A stretch of 64,000 nucleotides of DNA from Aphrocallistes beatrix. Lineage: Eukaryota > Porifera > Hexactinellida > Sceptrulophora > Aphrocallistidae. Under the pieces are notes generated by a model. The model ran no database searches. It was not told the origin of the DNA and saw only the letters and a program-made list of their open reading frames with translations. The stretch is from the NCBI GenBank assembly GCA_963281255.1, contig OY725505.1, forward strand, positions 3,100,001-3,164,000, written 5' to 3'. Of this stretch, positions 44,490 to 54,570 are shown piece by piece; position 1 is the stretch's first letter; each line of letters starts with the position of its first letter. The position numbers were made by a program, and so were the translations under genes.

Positions 44490-45566
44490 GGAAAATAAAC
44501 TCAATCTCAACACAAATTTCAAATTATACAAACGCTATTAAACAGAAGAATACTCCAATCTTTCAGCATTCAAGTGAGTTCTAGTGTGAATATATGTATA
44601 AGCGTACTGGTCGATAGAGATAAATAGATATTGTTTGAACCACCAGGGGTCCAAAGAAATCGTTCATGATAGAAAAACTTCATATTAAGTGAACTCGACT
44701 AAAAATACAATTCTATCTAAGCAAAATAATAGGTCAGATACCTAATTCCTAAAAAATGTCGGTCAGACCGATGTGCAGCTCCAGGAAGTGACACGATGGA
44801 ACATGGAGTGTAAATATCGGAATGCATTGAGAAATATTCGTTTATTCTAGAGCATTCTAAGCGTGAAATTTGGAATCTACATGTAAAATACCCTATATTA
44901 GTCGTTGAGAGCTCGCTTTTAGCTTAAAATAAAAATTTTTCCAAAGGTGTGAAAATATGTATATATGAATATGTTAATAATTAATAACTCATAACATATT
45001 CTTATTATTAATTTCAAAGCGGGAAAATCGGATCCTACATGGTGAAATACCCTATATTAGTCGTTGAGATCTTGCTTATATCTTTAAACAAAGCTTTGCA
45101 GTGGAGGTGTTAAAATATGAATATATACTAAAAACCGGAAGTGATGAGATTTTGCGAAAAAATGTTGATGGTGCACATCTACACCATAAAGAGATCCTAC
45201 ATGCTAAATTTGATAAAAATCGGACTGTTAGATTTCGGACATACATACATACGGACGGACGAGATACTCCGTCCATGCCATAAGGGCATCTCCCTATAGG
45301 AGCTGCACTAAAAAAGAATGTTTTTAATAAGCGGGTCCATAAGAAGCGACCACCCTGACTCGTATTAAAACTTAAACGTCTGAAAATGTATATCAACAGA
45401 CCGCATCCATCGAAACACAAACAGGTGAAAATAATGCATGCGTACATACACATGTTAATACAGTCAGGTTCACTTATTATGAACATTCGTTTATTATAGA
45501 CTAACCTCCTAGTCCCAATTTCAATTTTTAGATTCAACATGTATTTATTATAATCAACTACTTTAG
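44490..45566 (+). other. Probable 5'UTR exon (to 44573) and intron of the NLR gene
   Basis: A GTGAGT donor at 44574 and a CTTTAG acceptor ending at 45566, immediately before the ATG, imply a ~990-bp intron in the 5'UTR. The start of the exon (~44490) is inferred from the TATA position. The intron holds family B pieces (about 44634-44740 and 45458-45530) and a duplicated CCCTATATTAGTCGTTGAGA segment (near 44890 and 45050). Confidence 0.5.
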
Positions 45567-48500
45567 ATGGCATTGGTCGTTCTCACCAATCTCAAAACGC
45601 TATCCAATGCACTAAGAAAGGACGAAATAAAGAAACTACACGATTCTCTGTCAGTGCCAGATGGTGTTTGTGATCGAGACAGTGATGGAGCACAATTTTT
45701 TCAATCTTTGCAAAGATGGAACGAGTTCGATCCGTTTATTTTCAACCAATCACTGTTAGCCATCCGACCAGATTTAGTAGGCGTAGCGCTTAACATTAGT
45801 TGGTTGTGTGTCGATGTGCCTGGAATACATTCCGATCAACCATTAACAGTGAAAGGTCTTGTCCAACTTCTACAATGGGGAATATCGATTGAGAATTTAC
45901 ATTTAATACATACTTCATATCAATCAGAAGAGAGCGAAGTGAAGTTCGATAATACAATGAAATTACTTTTGAGGAATAATGTCATAGGAAAGGATTTGAT
46001 AGAATTGTCCAAACACCTGAAAGCTATAAAGCATATCGATCTAGCTGATAAGCTCAATCCTTATAAAAGAGTATTTGCAAACATGCCTGATCATGAATTC
46101 ACATCTAAATTCAGAAAAGAGTTAGCTCGCTTAGGAAAGCAGATAATAGAATGGGAACATTATTTGAAGGAATTCCTAGAAACACAATTTCGAAATGTTA
46201 AACAAATGTTAGGGAACGATGAGGCTGTCAGTCTCGAGAAGGTGTATGTCGATCTCACAATCCTTAAGCAAAAACCGAGACCCGTTTCATACGATGACGA
46301 AACAACTTATAATGAAATCGCCTATCTCAGAGCGATAGCGAATAAAGAAGTCGAAATAACTCCCATAGACTTTCTGGAAGAAATGAAATCATGCGATCCG
46401 TCTAATCCTGAGATTAAATGTTTCATCGGAAATCCCGGTTGCGGAAAAACATTTCTCTGCAACAGAACGGCACTGAGATTCGGGAATAATGAACTGTCCC
46501 AATTCTCCTACTCACTGTCCATTCCCTGCCGAACACAAGAGTGGCACGAGATGGAGTCCTCACGAGTGGAGGCAGGTCTCCCCATTACCACCGATTCCAT
46601 CTGCGAATGGCTTCTCCTCGGTCTACCTGTCGGCCCCAGCTGGACCACAGACCTGTCCAAGCACATCACAGAGACAGACGGAGAGGGACTTCTACTCATT
46701 ATTGACAGCCTCGACGAATTCACAAAAGATGTCCCCTTCCAGAAAACACTTCTCTACTTCCTCCTGACCAGAAAGGCCCTCACACGGTCCTTCATCCTCC
46801 TGACCAGCCGACCTGGTGCCTGGACAGATATTTCCACTTCACACCAGCTCCTCATTGACTCCTTCTACCATGTTCTGGGATTTTCTCCTGAACAGAGAGA
46901 CCTGTACTTCAAAAAACAATTTGATGATGACGAAATACTGAAGCGATGCACTCGTCTCTTCGACAGATTCGATGAGATGAAGCAACTGTCACTAATCCCA
47001 GTGAACGCATCCCTGTTCGCTGCCCTCCTGAAAAGTGAAGACGGTGCTCGCATCCACACCCTGGCAAAGCTGTACTACGAACTGACTCTGTATCTGATAC
47101 GACGACAACTGACACGAATGCGACTGGAAGAATTGTCGAAAGCGAGCGAACTATCCGAATTGGACAGCAACGTTTTGGAATGTCTCCACTCAATCGGGTT
47201 GATCGCGTACCAGGGCGTGGCCTTTAGGGAGATGATCTCTGACAAGAAGGTACCGTTGCGAGTTGGTAAGGTGTCAAAGTCGAGTGAGTGTCTGGGTCTA
47301 GTTCAGGAATATGTGAAAGTGGGTAAAATGGGTATTTTGACGAAGGTGTGGGCATTCGCTCATTTGACAATCCAAGAGTTCATTGGTGCCATCTGGCTGA
47401 AGAGCTGCAGTTGGCGTGATCAGTGTCTGTCAGTTCGGTTTATCGTGCATACGAACGACGTTTTCTCAGTTTTCCGTATGGTAGTGAGATTTTTATGTGG
47501 ACTCTTATCCGACGAGTCAATGACTATATTCTACCTCCTTTATAAACATATGACACCTCGCACTGTTCCCATTCACCATCTTCCTGAGTGTGTTCAACTC
47601 AGATATGAAGAAGGCTTTTATCCTTTATTCCCATACATAGGCTGGGTAGAATTCACTTTAAAGTTCCTTCAACTTAGTGCAATGTTGTCTGAATCTGATT
47701 GCGATTCTATTCCTGATTTCTTCCAAGTGTGCAGACGTTTTCTTCCTGACTCAGTCTGCTTCTACATTGAGAGTGAAGTGGCTCCTAACGAGTGGATCTG
47801 TTTTCTCGAATCACTGCCACTTTTTGAACACATCCACCTCATCTATGTGGATTCTGATTACGTCACTTCTGAACAACTCTTTGATCTATTTGAGTCTATT
47901 AAGCAATGCTCTGTGAGTTGTGTAGCACTGAAGTTATACAATAAATCTGACACAGAAGTCCTCGATTATGCAAATGCCATCCAACGCACTCAGCTGACTA
48001 ACACTAAGCTAAGTTTAGAACTGCATAATTGTAAGCTAACTGAAACTGAAACAGCTAAAGCCTTATCCACCTGCTCAACCAATCAAATTCTCTCAGGAGT
48101 GAGTTTATATGGAAATGAATTCCTCCCTGACACTCTCAATCTGCTAACCAATCATATATCGACTTGTCATAACTTAAAATATATTCCAAGGAAAACTTAT
48201 AAGACCTCTGAATGTGAAGCTGTATTTTCAGGTCTCTCTTCTGCCACACACATCAATGGATTACACCTCGAAGGCATTCCCCCTGGTAACCATCAACACC
48301 TGTACTCTCTGCTACCTTCACTCTCTAACCTCAGAGAAATAGCATGGCGTGTAGATAACTCCTACTCAATACTACCTCACATAAGTCACCTCTCTAGCCT
48401 CTCCCACCTATATATATATGGTGATCAAAATACTCCTGACATCAACCTATCAGACAGTCTGCTACAGCTGCTGCACTCAAACAAACACCCAATCAGAGTA

Positions 48501-48941
48501 TTGGTATTATGGTGTTATTTGTTAAAAACGATTGGATTTGATCGTTTGGATGGATTTCTCCGTTGTGTACAGTCCTGTACTAACTTAGTACAGTTTGAAC
48601 TGGTGAATGCTAACATAGGTTGTGATGATGTCACTCTCTGGTGTTCGGCATTTCGCAGTCTCACTTCTTTAATATGTTTGCATTTCTCCTGTTTCTATCT
48701 TTATGATTCAGGAATGTTGAGTCTGTGCAGAGGTCTCCTCTTCCATCCTAACATTAAATTTTTGGACGTAGATTCCTGTGAACTGAGTTCTGATTCCTGT
48801 CTTCCTCTCAAGAATCTGATTCCAACTCTCAAACAGTTGAAGTACCTGAAAGTGGATAAACTCTCCAAACCAGAAACTGAACCTATCGAACTCCTCAAGC
48901 TAACAGCTGATCAGTGTGGTATAGAGCATGACCTCTCTTAG
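45567..48941 (+). CDS. NLR-type receptor: DED-like N-terminus, NACHT, LRRs
   Basis: 1124 codons in one exon. NACHT: Walker A GNPGCGKT (288-295), Walker B LLLIIDSLDEF (~375-385), sensor-1 FILLTSRPGAW (~410-420), and the downstream VLGFSPEQRDLYFKKQF followed by LSLIPVNASLFAAL and LAKLYYELTLYLI, all typical of animal NLRs. C-terminal ~700-1110 carries irregular leucine-rich repeats (LSLELHNCKL, VSLYGNEF, IKFLDVDSCEL). Residues ~1-85 (DEIKKLHDSL ... FFQSLQRW ... LLAIRPDLVGVAL) resemble a death-effector fold. Residues ~86-170 (TMKLLLRNNVIGKDL ... LKAIKHIDLADKL) may be a second one. NLRs sense microbial or damage cues and oligomerise through NACHT. DED-based signalling to caspase-8-like partners is inferred only. 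The DED call is weaker than the NACHT-LRR call; CARD or DEATH are the alternatives. Confidence 0.93.
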   Translation: MALVVLTNLKTLSNALRKDEIKKLHDSLSVPDGVCDRDSDGAQFFQSLQRWNEFDPFIFNQSLLAIRPDLVGVALNISWLCVDVPGIHSDQPLTVKGLVQLLQWGISIENLHLIHTSYQSEESEVKFDNTMKLLLRNNVIGKDLIELSKHLKAIKHIDLADKLNPYKRVFANMPDHEFTSKFRKELARLGKQIIEWEHYLKEFLETQFRNVKQMLGNDEAVSLEKVYVDLTILKQKPRPVSYDDETTYNEIAYLRAIANKEVEITPIDFLEEMKSCDPSNPEIKCFIGNPGCGKTFLCNRTALRFGNNELSQFSYSLSIPCRTQEWHEMESSRVEAGLPITTDSICEWLLLGLPVGPSWTTDLSKHITETDGEGLLLIIDSLDEFTKDVPFQKTLLYFLLTRKALTRSFILLTSRPGAWTDISTSHQLLIDSFYHVLGFSPEQRDLYFKKQFDDDEILKRCTRLFDRFDEMKQLSLIPVNASLFAALLKSEDGARIHTLAKLYYELTLYLIRRQLTRMRLEELSKASELSELDSNVLECLHSIGLIAYQGVAFREMISDKKVPLRVGKVSKSSECLGLVQEYVKVGKMGILTKVWAFAHLTIQEFIGAIWLKSCSWRDQCLSVRFIVHTNDVFSVFRMVVRFLCGLLSDESMTIFYLLYKHMTPRTVPIHHLPECVQLRYEEGFYPLFPYIGWVEFTLKFLQLSAMLSESDCDSIPDFFQVCRRFLPDSVCFYIESEVAPNEWICFLESLPLFEHIHLIYVDSDYVTSEQLFDLFESIKQCSVSCVALKLYNKSDTEVLDYANAIQRTQLTNTKLSLELHNCKLTETETAKALSTCSTNQILSGVSLYGNEFLPDTLNLLTNHISTCHNLKYIPRKTYKTSECEAVFSGLSSATHINGLHLEGIPPGNHQHLYSLLPSLSNLREIAWRVDNSYSILPHISHLSSLSHLYIYGDQNTPDINLSDSLLQLLHSNKHPIRVLVLWCYLLKTIGFDRLDGFLRCVQSCTNLVQFELVNANIGCDDVTLWCSAFRSLTSLICLHFSCFYLYDSGMLSLCRGLLFHPNIKFLDVDSCELSSDSCLPLKNLIPTLKQLKYLKVDKLSKPETEPIELLKLTADQCGIEHDLS

Positions 48942-50817
48942 GTAATAATAAGTTAATTTTAGAATGTGTCACTGGTGTCAGTTGGTAATCTAAATTTAGA
49001 ACTACTAACTATTGACTAGCTTAATCATTCGTTTCAGTTTCACAATCAACTGTACACTGAACTGAGTTTGTGTTTCCACTCCTGAGACACTCACCACTTC
49101 ACACCTCTCCCTAACTGTACTTTGTATTCATTCTAATAGAACGACACTAAATAGTTCCGATTACAGAGGTGTTAGAATATGGAAAAATTTTTAATCTTCT
49201 TAACTGGAAATTTAGCAAACTGTGGAAGATGGACATTTATGAAAATATTTGACATCTATCTACGTATCTAAAGTTGAAGTCACTTCTAACAACTGAGTCC
49301 TTAATATCCATGGTATACTCCATTAGTTTCTTAAAATAGAATGTGACACAATTGTGACAGCTATGCCACCTCGTTATTGCTTACTTAGTATGAATACTTG
49401 TCAACCTCAATTCTCTGTGTCGTATTTCACTGAATTAATTTCATTATTTGTTTTCTCTCTTTTCTAGACACTACACACCCCAATACTCTCTCTCCATGAG
49501 TCAATCTTCTTTCTCACACATTCCTATTACCCCATTCTATCTCTATTATAACTCTATTTCTATAACGTTGTTTGTTTTTTGTTGTTATTTACGTTTAAAT
49601 GAATTTATGTTGTGAGCCAACTATTTTGTAAACACACAATGGGTGACTAAAACTCTCTTAAGTATTCCAAATTGATAAAATCAAACTATTCAAATCGCTC
49701 TCTTAGTAAATGGAATATTTGTCTAATTTAAACCAAATATTTCCATGTCTTATGACGGCATTAATGGTATGTAGCGTCCGTAGATCACAAATCAACATCA
49801 CACATTCCATATTTTCTCGTATCTCCATCCTGTCACAGCATAGCATGTTGAGGAGCTTTCAGGACACTTTGTGTCCAAGTGGTTTTGTATGTCGACTTAG
49901 CATTGTGCATAGTTGTCCCTGCTCCATGTCTATGTGTCTGCATCCTTGGTTCCCTGGTGATTCACCAGAGACGCTTGCAATCGATCGAATTTGAGGGTTT
50001 GCAATTGATCAACTAAGGAATGGTGGAACTTTCGTCCCTGGAATTTTCGTCCCCTGAAATGTCCCTTTCGCACCTACTGATCTCTCAATCGAAATGCCTC
50101 ATTTTCACCATTTTTAAAAATACATATTCCACTCCAAAAGCCTCACTTTCCGTTCCTTACAAATTAGTGCCCGTTTGTTTTAGTCTCTAATGAGACAAAA
50201 ATTGCAAGGACGAAAATTCCGTTTACCGTTGATCAAATGCAAACCTTAGTGGATTGATTGTGAATGTCAAAACAACTTCTATTGTTGATCAAATGCAAAC
50301 CTTGGTCTATCAGATGCAATCCTCGAAATTCGATCAATGCAGCGCCATCATTTACCATTAGCGACACTGACAGTATAGAGTTTATGGCTTGGGTTAAGCA
50401 ACAGGGAAGAATTTCATATTTGTTTCAATTTATTTATAGAACTCAGTTGTTTATCCTTTGTGTCCATGGTTTTAGCTGTGATCTATCTTTTCAATAGAAA
50501 TAATTGTGTTGTATATACTTATAATACCATAGTATTTTCACACTTCTCATTTTTGAAGTACATTATCTGAAGAGTCATTCTTAAAATAAGTTAACAACTT
50601 TACATTGATACTATTGGGGTACATTCTATTTATAGTTTGTAACCCAAATGTCATTGTTTAACATCGAAAAATGAAAACCAGAAGTGAGTTAGCAACATTC
50701 CTGGTCCAAATAGTTAATATTTGTTATTTATAGAACAGTGACTTCCTCAATACTCCTATTCTATTGGTCAATAGAAGTACAGCTGTTTGGTACATTCCAA
50801 TACACTCCTGAGTATCC
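48942..50817. other. Intergenic region, NLR to CSL
   Basis: No supported gene. It has a TCACACCT motif at 49099, a stretch with repeated TTTCGTCCC / GGACGAAAATT (about 50022-50222), repeated GATCAAATGCAAACCTT blocks (near 50232 and 50287) and a copy of the ~95-bp dispersed element (50613-50705). A 94-codon frame at 49710 looks like chance. Confidence 0.55.
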
Positions 50818-53800
50818 ATGGACAACTTTCTGTCACAGAACAACCCACTTCTCTCCATTTCCTCTTACATACTTGGCATAGAACATTCCACGAACAACCA
50901 ATCAAAAGCGAGCTCATTCCACGAAGTAACAGTCACGATTAGACACCCAAAAGTTGTCCAAAAATCTTACAAGAACGAAAAACGGTTTTTCTGTCCTTCA
51001 CCTTCCATCAGAATAGGCGGGAAAGGTTGGGGAAGTATCCAATCTATTTATACCTCTGCAACCCAGTCACCAGCCAATGGGAATCGAGTTTGTAACAGTG
51101 CTAAGCCGTTTCCACAGTGCTTGGCTTTGGTGGATTTGTGGCCTGATCACGGAAACTCGACACCTCTGAAAAAGCAATACGCCTCTTTCAGATATCTGTA
51201 CTTCAGTGATAAAGATAAGCGAAAGGTTATTTATAGTAGCAGAGGTGTGAAAATACTTTTGTATAATCTACTTTGCTGTTTTTAGATTTTTCAACTTGAA
51301 ACGAAAATATTTTTAAGTCCAACCATTGCGCTTGGTACCTTTCTGTCCAATCAAATTCGTGTTATTTCCAAACCTTCAAAAAAGAAACAATCAATATCTA
51401 AAGATAAACCAAGCATTCCAAACACTCTCTCTCATCTCCAAGAGAGTGAGAACAGTCAGCCGCCCAGTGCCACAGCTGCCACTTCTAGTGGTCAGGACCC
51501 AATGCCACTTCATTTGGAACTGAAACTAAAAAACCCTGCTTCTATTTTCAGCGGATCAAACATAGCCATTTTTAACCGCGGCAGATCTCAAGCTGTTGCC
51601 ACGAGATACCTCTCCACCAATCAAGACGGCTCTTACCAAGTAAGCAGATGATTGGTTAGTTTCTCTCTTAGCATGTAATAGCACACGTTTAACATCCATG
51701 GTTAGTAACGTTCTATTTTAACCTACGTACCTCTGTCCAGACTTTCTCGGAAAATCCACTGGACCGATTTTTACCAAACTTAGAATTGATATTTCTTATG
51801 TGGTGTAGTTTTGTACCTGAGGGAGCGATTATTCATATTTTCACACCTTGCCTCAAAATGTAAAAGCAACTCTACTGACCAATGAAAATGCTAGTTTGAA
51901 TACTGCAGCTGAAATTGAATATAATTGGTTGATAGGATTAGACATACCATCCATAGTCTGACATTTCAAATTGTTTCCAATGCGGTCCGACACAATTTTG
52001 ACACCTCTCCTCCACTCTAGGGAACCAGTATGTTCTGGGAGGTATTCACTATAGACTTGGTGGAGGATGGCATTCCTGATGATGACACAGAGTTCAAGTG
52101 TCGAGATGGAATTGTCACTTATGGCTGCCACACGAGATTGAGTTCTGAAAACGGAGTCATACTTCCAACGCTAAAAATAGAACGTGTTGAGAAGCAGAAA
52201 CTCATGTGTCACTCTCAGAAAGAACCACTAGGACAACTCCAGAAGGTGTCACAATGTTATGCTTAATTATTTGTTTGTTTATGATGCAAATATCCACCCA
52301 CGACGATTTCATAAATTCATCACTTCCAGTTTCTACTATGAGCATAAATATATTAATATTTTCACACCTTGTAAATCCATGTGAACGTTTACTTGTGGAT
52401 GAGTTTACTGAATGAATCCCTGGTCTATTGTTAGTTCCATTGTAGGTGGCATTTAAAGTGGTCGCTACTGGTGAATACTTGGCATTCAGTGAGAACCAGG
52501 TGGTTCAGATCTCAATCTCGGAACAAGAGAACAATTCCCAATCCATGGTCCCAGACTGTGCCATGTGGACTGTTGTCTCTGTTGACCAAGTCCAGTGAGT
52601 TACTATTTTAAGATTCCGATTTTACCTATTTGTAATGTAAAATATCTGCTTTTTATTTTCCGAAGGTGTTTATTCATATTTTCACACCTCTTAACAGTGC
52701 CATTGAAACCCGAATTTTAACAACGGATATGGGTACTTTGACACCATATTTATATATGCTGGTAATATATTCCTAAACTCTATTGTGCTTTGTTTATGAT
52801 TTAAGGCAGCTCATGTATTAGTTCAACCGTCTTCTACCGCATCCCTAGTCCAAAAAGTTACGGTGAGGCCTTATATGCGTAGGCTATGATTGGATCTATT
52901 TTTAGGTACAAGTTCCACTTATCACTAAGCACGGTGTCTTCCTCTTCGTGTGTCATTGGACCCTGCCCCACCATCTCAAAAGTTGGCGACACCTTCTTCC
53001 AGGGAAAGTATCTATTATTAGAATTATTTGGTAGCTTTTTCACACCTAATTTGATCGTATTTTTCTCCTCTGTTCCAACTCTCACTTTCTATCGGACATC
53101 GGAACTAATGTTTTGTTTAGTTCCATATTACAAACATTTCTTCGGTTCCAAACATAGCACACTAATCCTTGACATTCCTCTGTATCTATGGAAGAAAGAT
53201 GGCGTATTATACCAAACAGAAAAAAAGTTTATTTACAAATTATACGAACACTTAAACATTGAACAACACAGCACAAACACGTCCCATTATTTCGATGTGT
53301 TTAGAGAGATAGAATCAACATTACCTCCTGGAATTGGAACTAAGAGTGAGTCTAGTTCCACTTCCCAAGTTGGAACCATGACGGATGAGATTAGGACTAT
53401 TTTCAATGGGCCTATTGCTTCTAAGTTTGGAACTAATTTCCCAGGAATTGAACCAATCACATCTCAGAGTAGAAATGCAGCGAATTTTGGCGCCGAATCA
53501 ACGAGAACTGAGATGAATTTCCCTGAGAATGTACCTATAATTAGCACTCAAATTGGAACTATGGCTAATAATAGCGAGTCTTTTTCGAAAGATGAGCCTA
53601 TAGATATCGATGTTTTCTTAGCGAATATCGGTGCCTCACCCAATTATTTTGTGGAAATGCAATCAGAAATAGGAACTATGCCATCTCAAATCGGAACTAT
53701 GCCACCTCAAATTGGAACTATGCCATCTCAAATTGGAACTATGCCACCTCAGTATGGGACAATTCAACCTGGAACCTTTTCCTATCAAGATGAGCCTATG

Positions 53801-54289
53801 CCATACTGTGATGCAATGTTATCTGAAATTGGAACTGTGCCATCTCATATTGGAACTATGCCATCTCATATTGAACCTACCGGAGTTGAAAATGTTCCAT
53901 CATTATTCGCGGCTAAAACTGCGACACCTCAAATCGGAACTATGCCTACGCAAACTGGAACTATGTTACCTCACACTCTTCAAACTCAAAAACTGCCTGA
54001 ATCTTTCTCAAAGTTTTCTAAACTTCATTTCGATAACAAAACGTGTGAAATGGAAATGGCTTCTACCATCAAATCAGCCACTCACGATAATGTGTCCGGA
54101 ACCATACAGTTTGACCGCAAAATGCCACTCGCCACCCAACCAGACCAAACTGGAACTATGCCTCCTAAACTGGAACCTTCTCCCCGTAAAAGGAAAAACT
54201 CAACTGGCCTTACTTCCAAAAATAAACAACGAAAAACAAGAAAACCAAATATACACGAGTTACCTACCACAAATATACACAGCGAATAA
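50818..54289 (+). CDS. RBPJ: CSL / Suppressor of Hairless transcription factor with long repeat tail
   Basis: Five exons, 50818-51225, 51286-51639, 52021-52245, 52446-52594, 52906-54289, give 839 residues (human RBPJ about 500). CSL hallmarks in order: QKSYKNEKRFFCPSP (48-62), YLYFSDKDKRK (~126-136), ISKPSKKKQS (163-172), AIFNRGRSQAVATRYL, a beta-trefoil continuing through exons 3-4 (GQLQK, MVPDCAMWTVVS), and an IPT-like C-terminal domain (FTPNLIVFFSS, ~395-495). CSL binds DNA and switches Notch targets between repression and activation in the nucleus. A ~40-residue insert follows KPSKKKQ. The tail (~500-839) is unusual: IGTMPSQ/IGTMPPQ heptads (~633-665, 21-bp DNA repeats), scattered GTM motifs and a basic NLS-like end (SPRKRKNS ... 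NKQRKTRKP). The usual N-terminal helix before the Rel-like domain is not seen, so an upstream exon is possible. Exon 1 uses an uncommon GTTATT donor. Poly(A) AATAAA at 54503. Confidence 0.95.
51640..52020 (+). other. CSL intron 2
   Basis: Donor GTAAGC, acceptor CACTCTAG. Holds a TATTTTCACACCTTG motif (51836-51850). Nothing else recognised. Confidence 0.75.
52595..52905 (+). other. CSL intron 4
   Basis: Donor GTGAGT; acceptor CTATTTTTAG ending at 52905. Contains TATTTTCACACCTC (52678-52691), the same motif as introns 2 and 3 (52372). Confidence 0.75.
53668..53760 (+). repeat. Coding 21-bp tandem repeat (IGTMP heptads)
   Basis: Four consecutive units of about ATTGGAACTATGCCATCTCA in frame, alternating Ser and Pro at one position. 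Diverged units follow at 53827-53875 and 53932-53975. Part of the CSL tail. Confidence 0.9.
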
Positions 54290-54570
54290 CTGTCACTTTA
54301 TTATCAATTTTGTTTATTTGGGTTATATAACTTATATTTATTGTCAATAACAGCAACACTTATTTTCTTAAAATTATGTACTTAAACTTTTGAATATTTA
54401 TATCCTTTTTGTTGCTATGGAAGGGTTTTAAAATATGTTCAGTCACTCACCTTAATAGTAAAACAACAAAACAACAAAAAGGTATACACCTAAATCTCTG
54501 AAAATAAACAACCCTACTAGTAAACACACCACAATCTACTCATTCCAAGTCACAACTAAACACGCGGACA
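54290..54570. other. Tail-to-tail spacer, CSL / DUOXA
   Basis: Only 281 bp between opposing stop codons. AATAAA for CSL at 54503 lies near the DUOXA stop, and AATAAA for DUOXA (minus strand) at 54337 or 54297 lies near the CSL stop. The two mature 3'UTRs probably overlap. Confidence 0.6.

Noticed and set aside
46489..47193. Overlapping frames within the NLR gene on both strands
   Set aside because: Shadows of the 1124-codon NACHT-LRR frame, whose motifs are unambiguous.
49710..49994. 94-codon frame between the NLR and CSL genes
   Set aside because: No domain, no splice or promoter context; composition typical of chance.
53712..54350. Second long frame (LELCHL repeats) overlapping the CSL tail
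   Set aside because: An out-of-frame reading of the 21-bp coding repeat; the CSL frame is continuous with the conserved domains.
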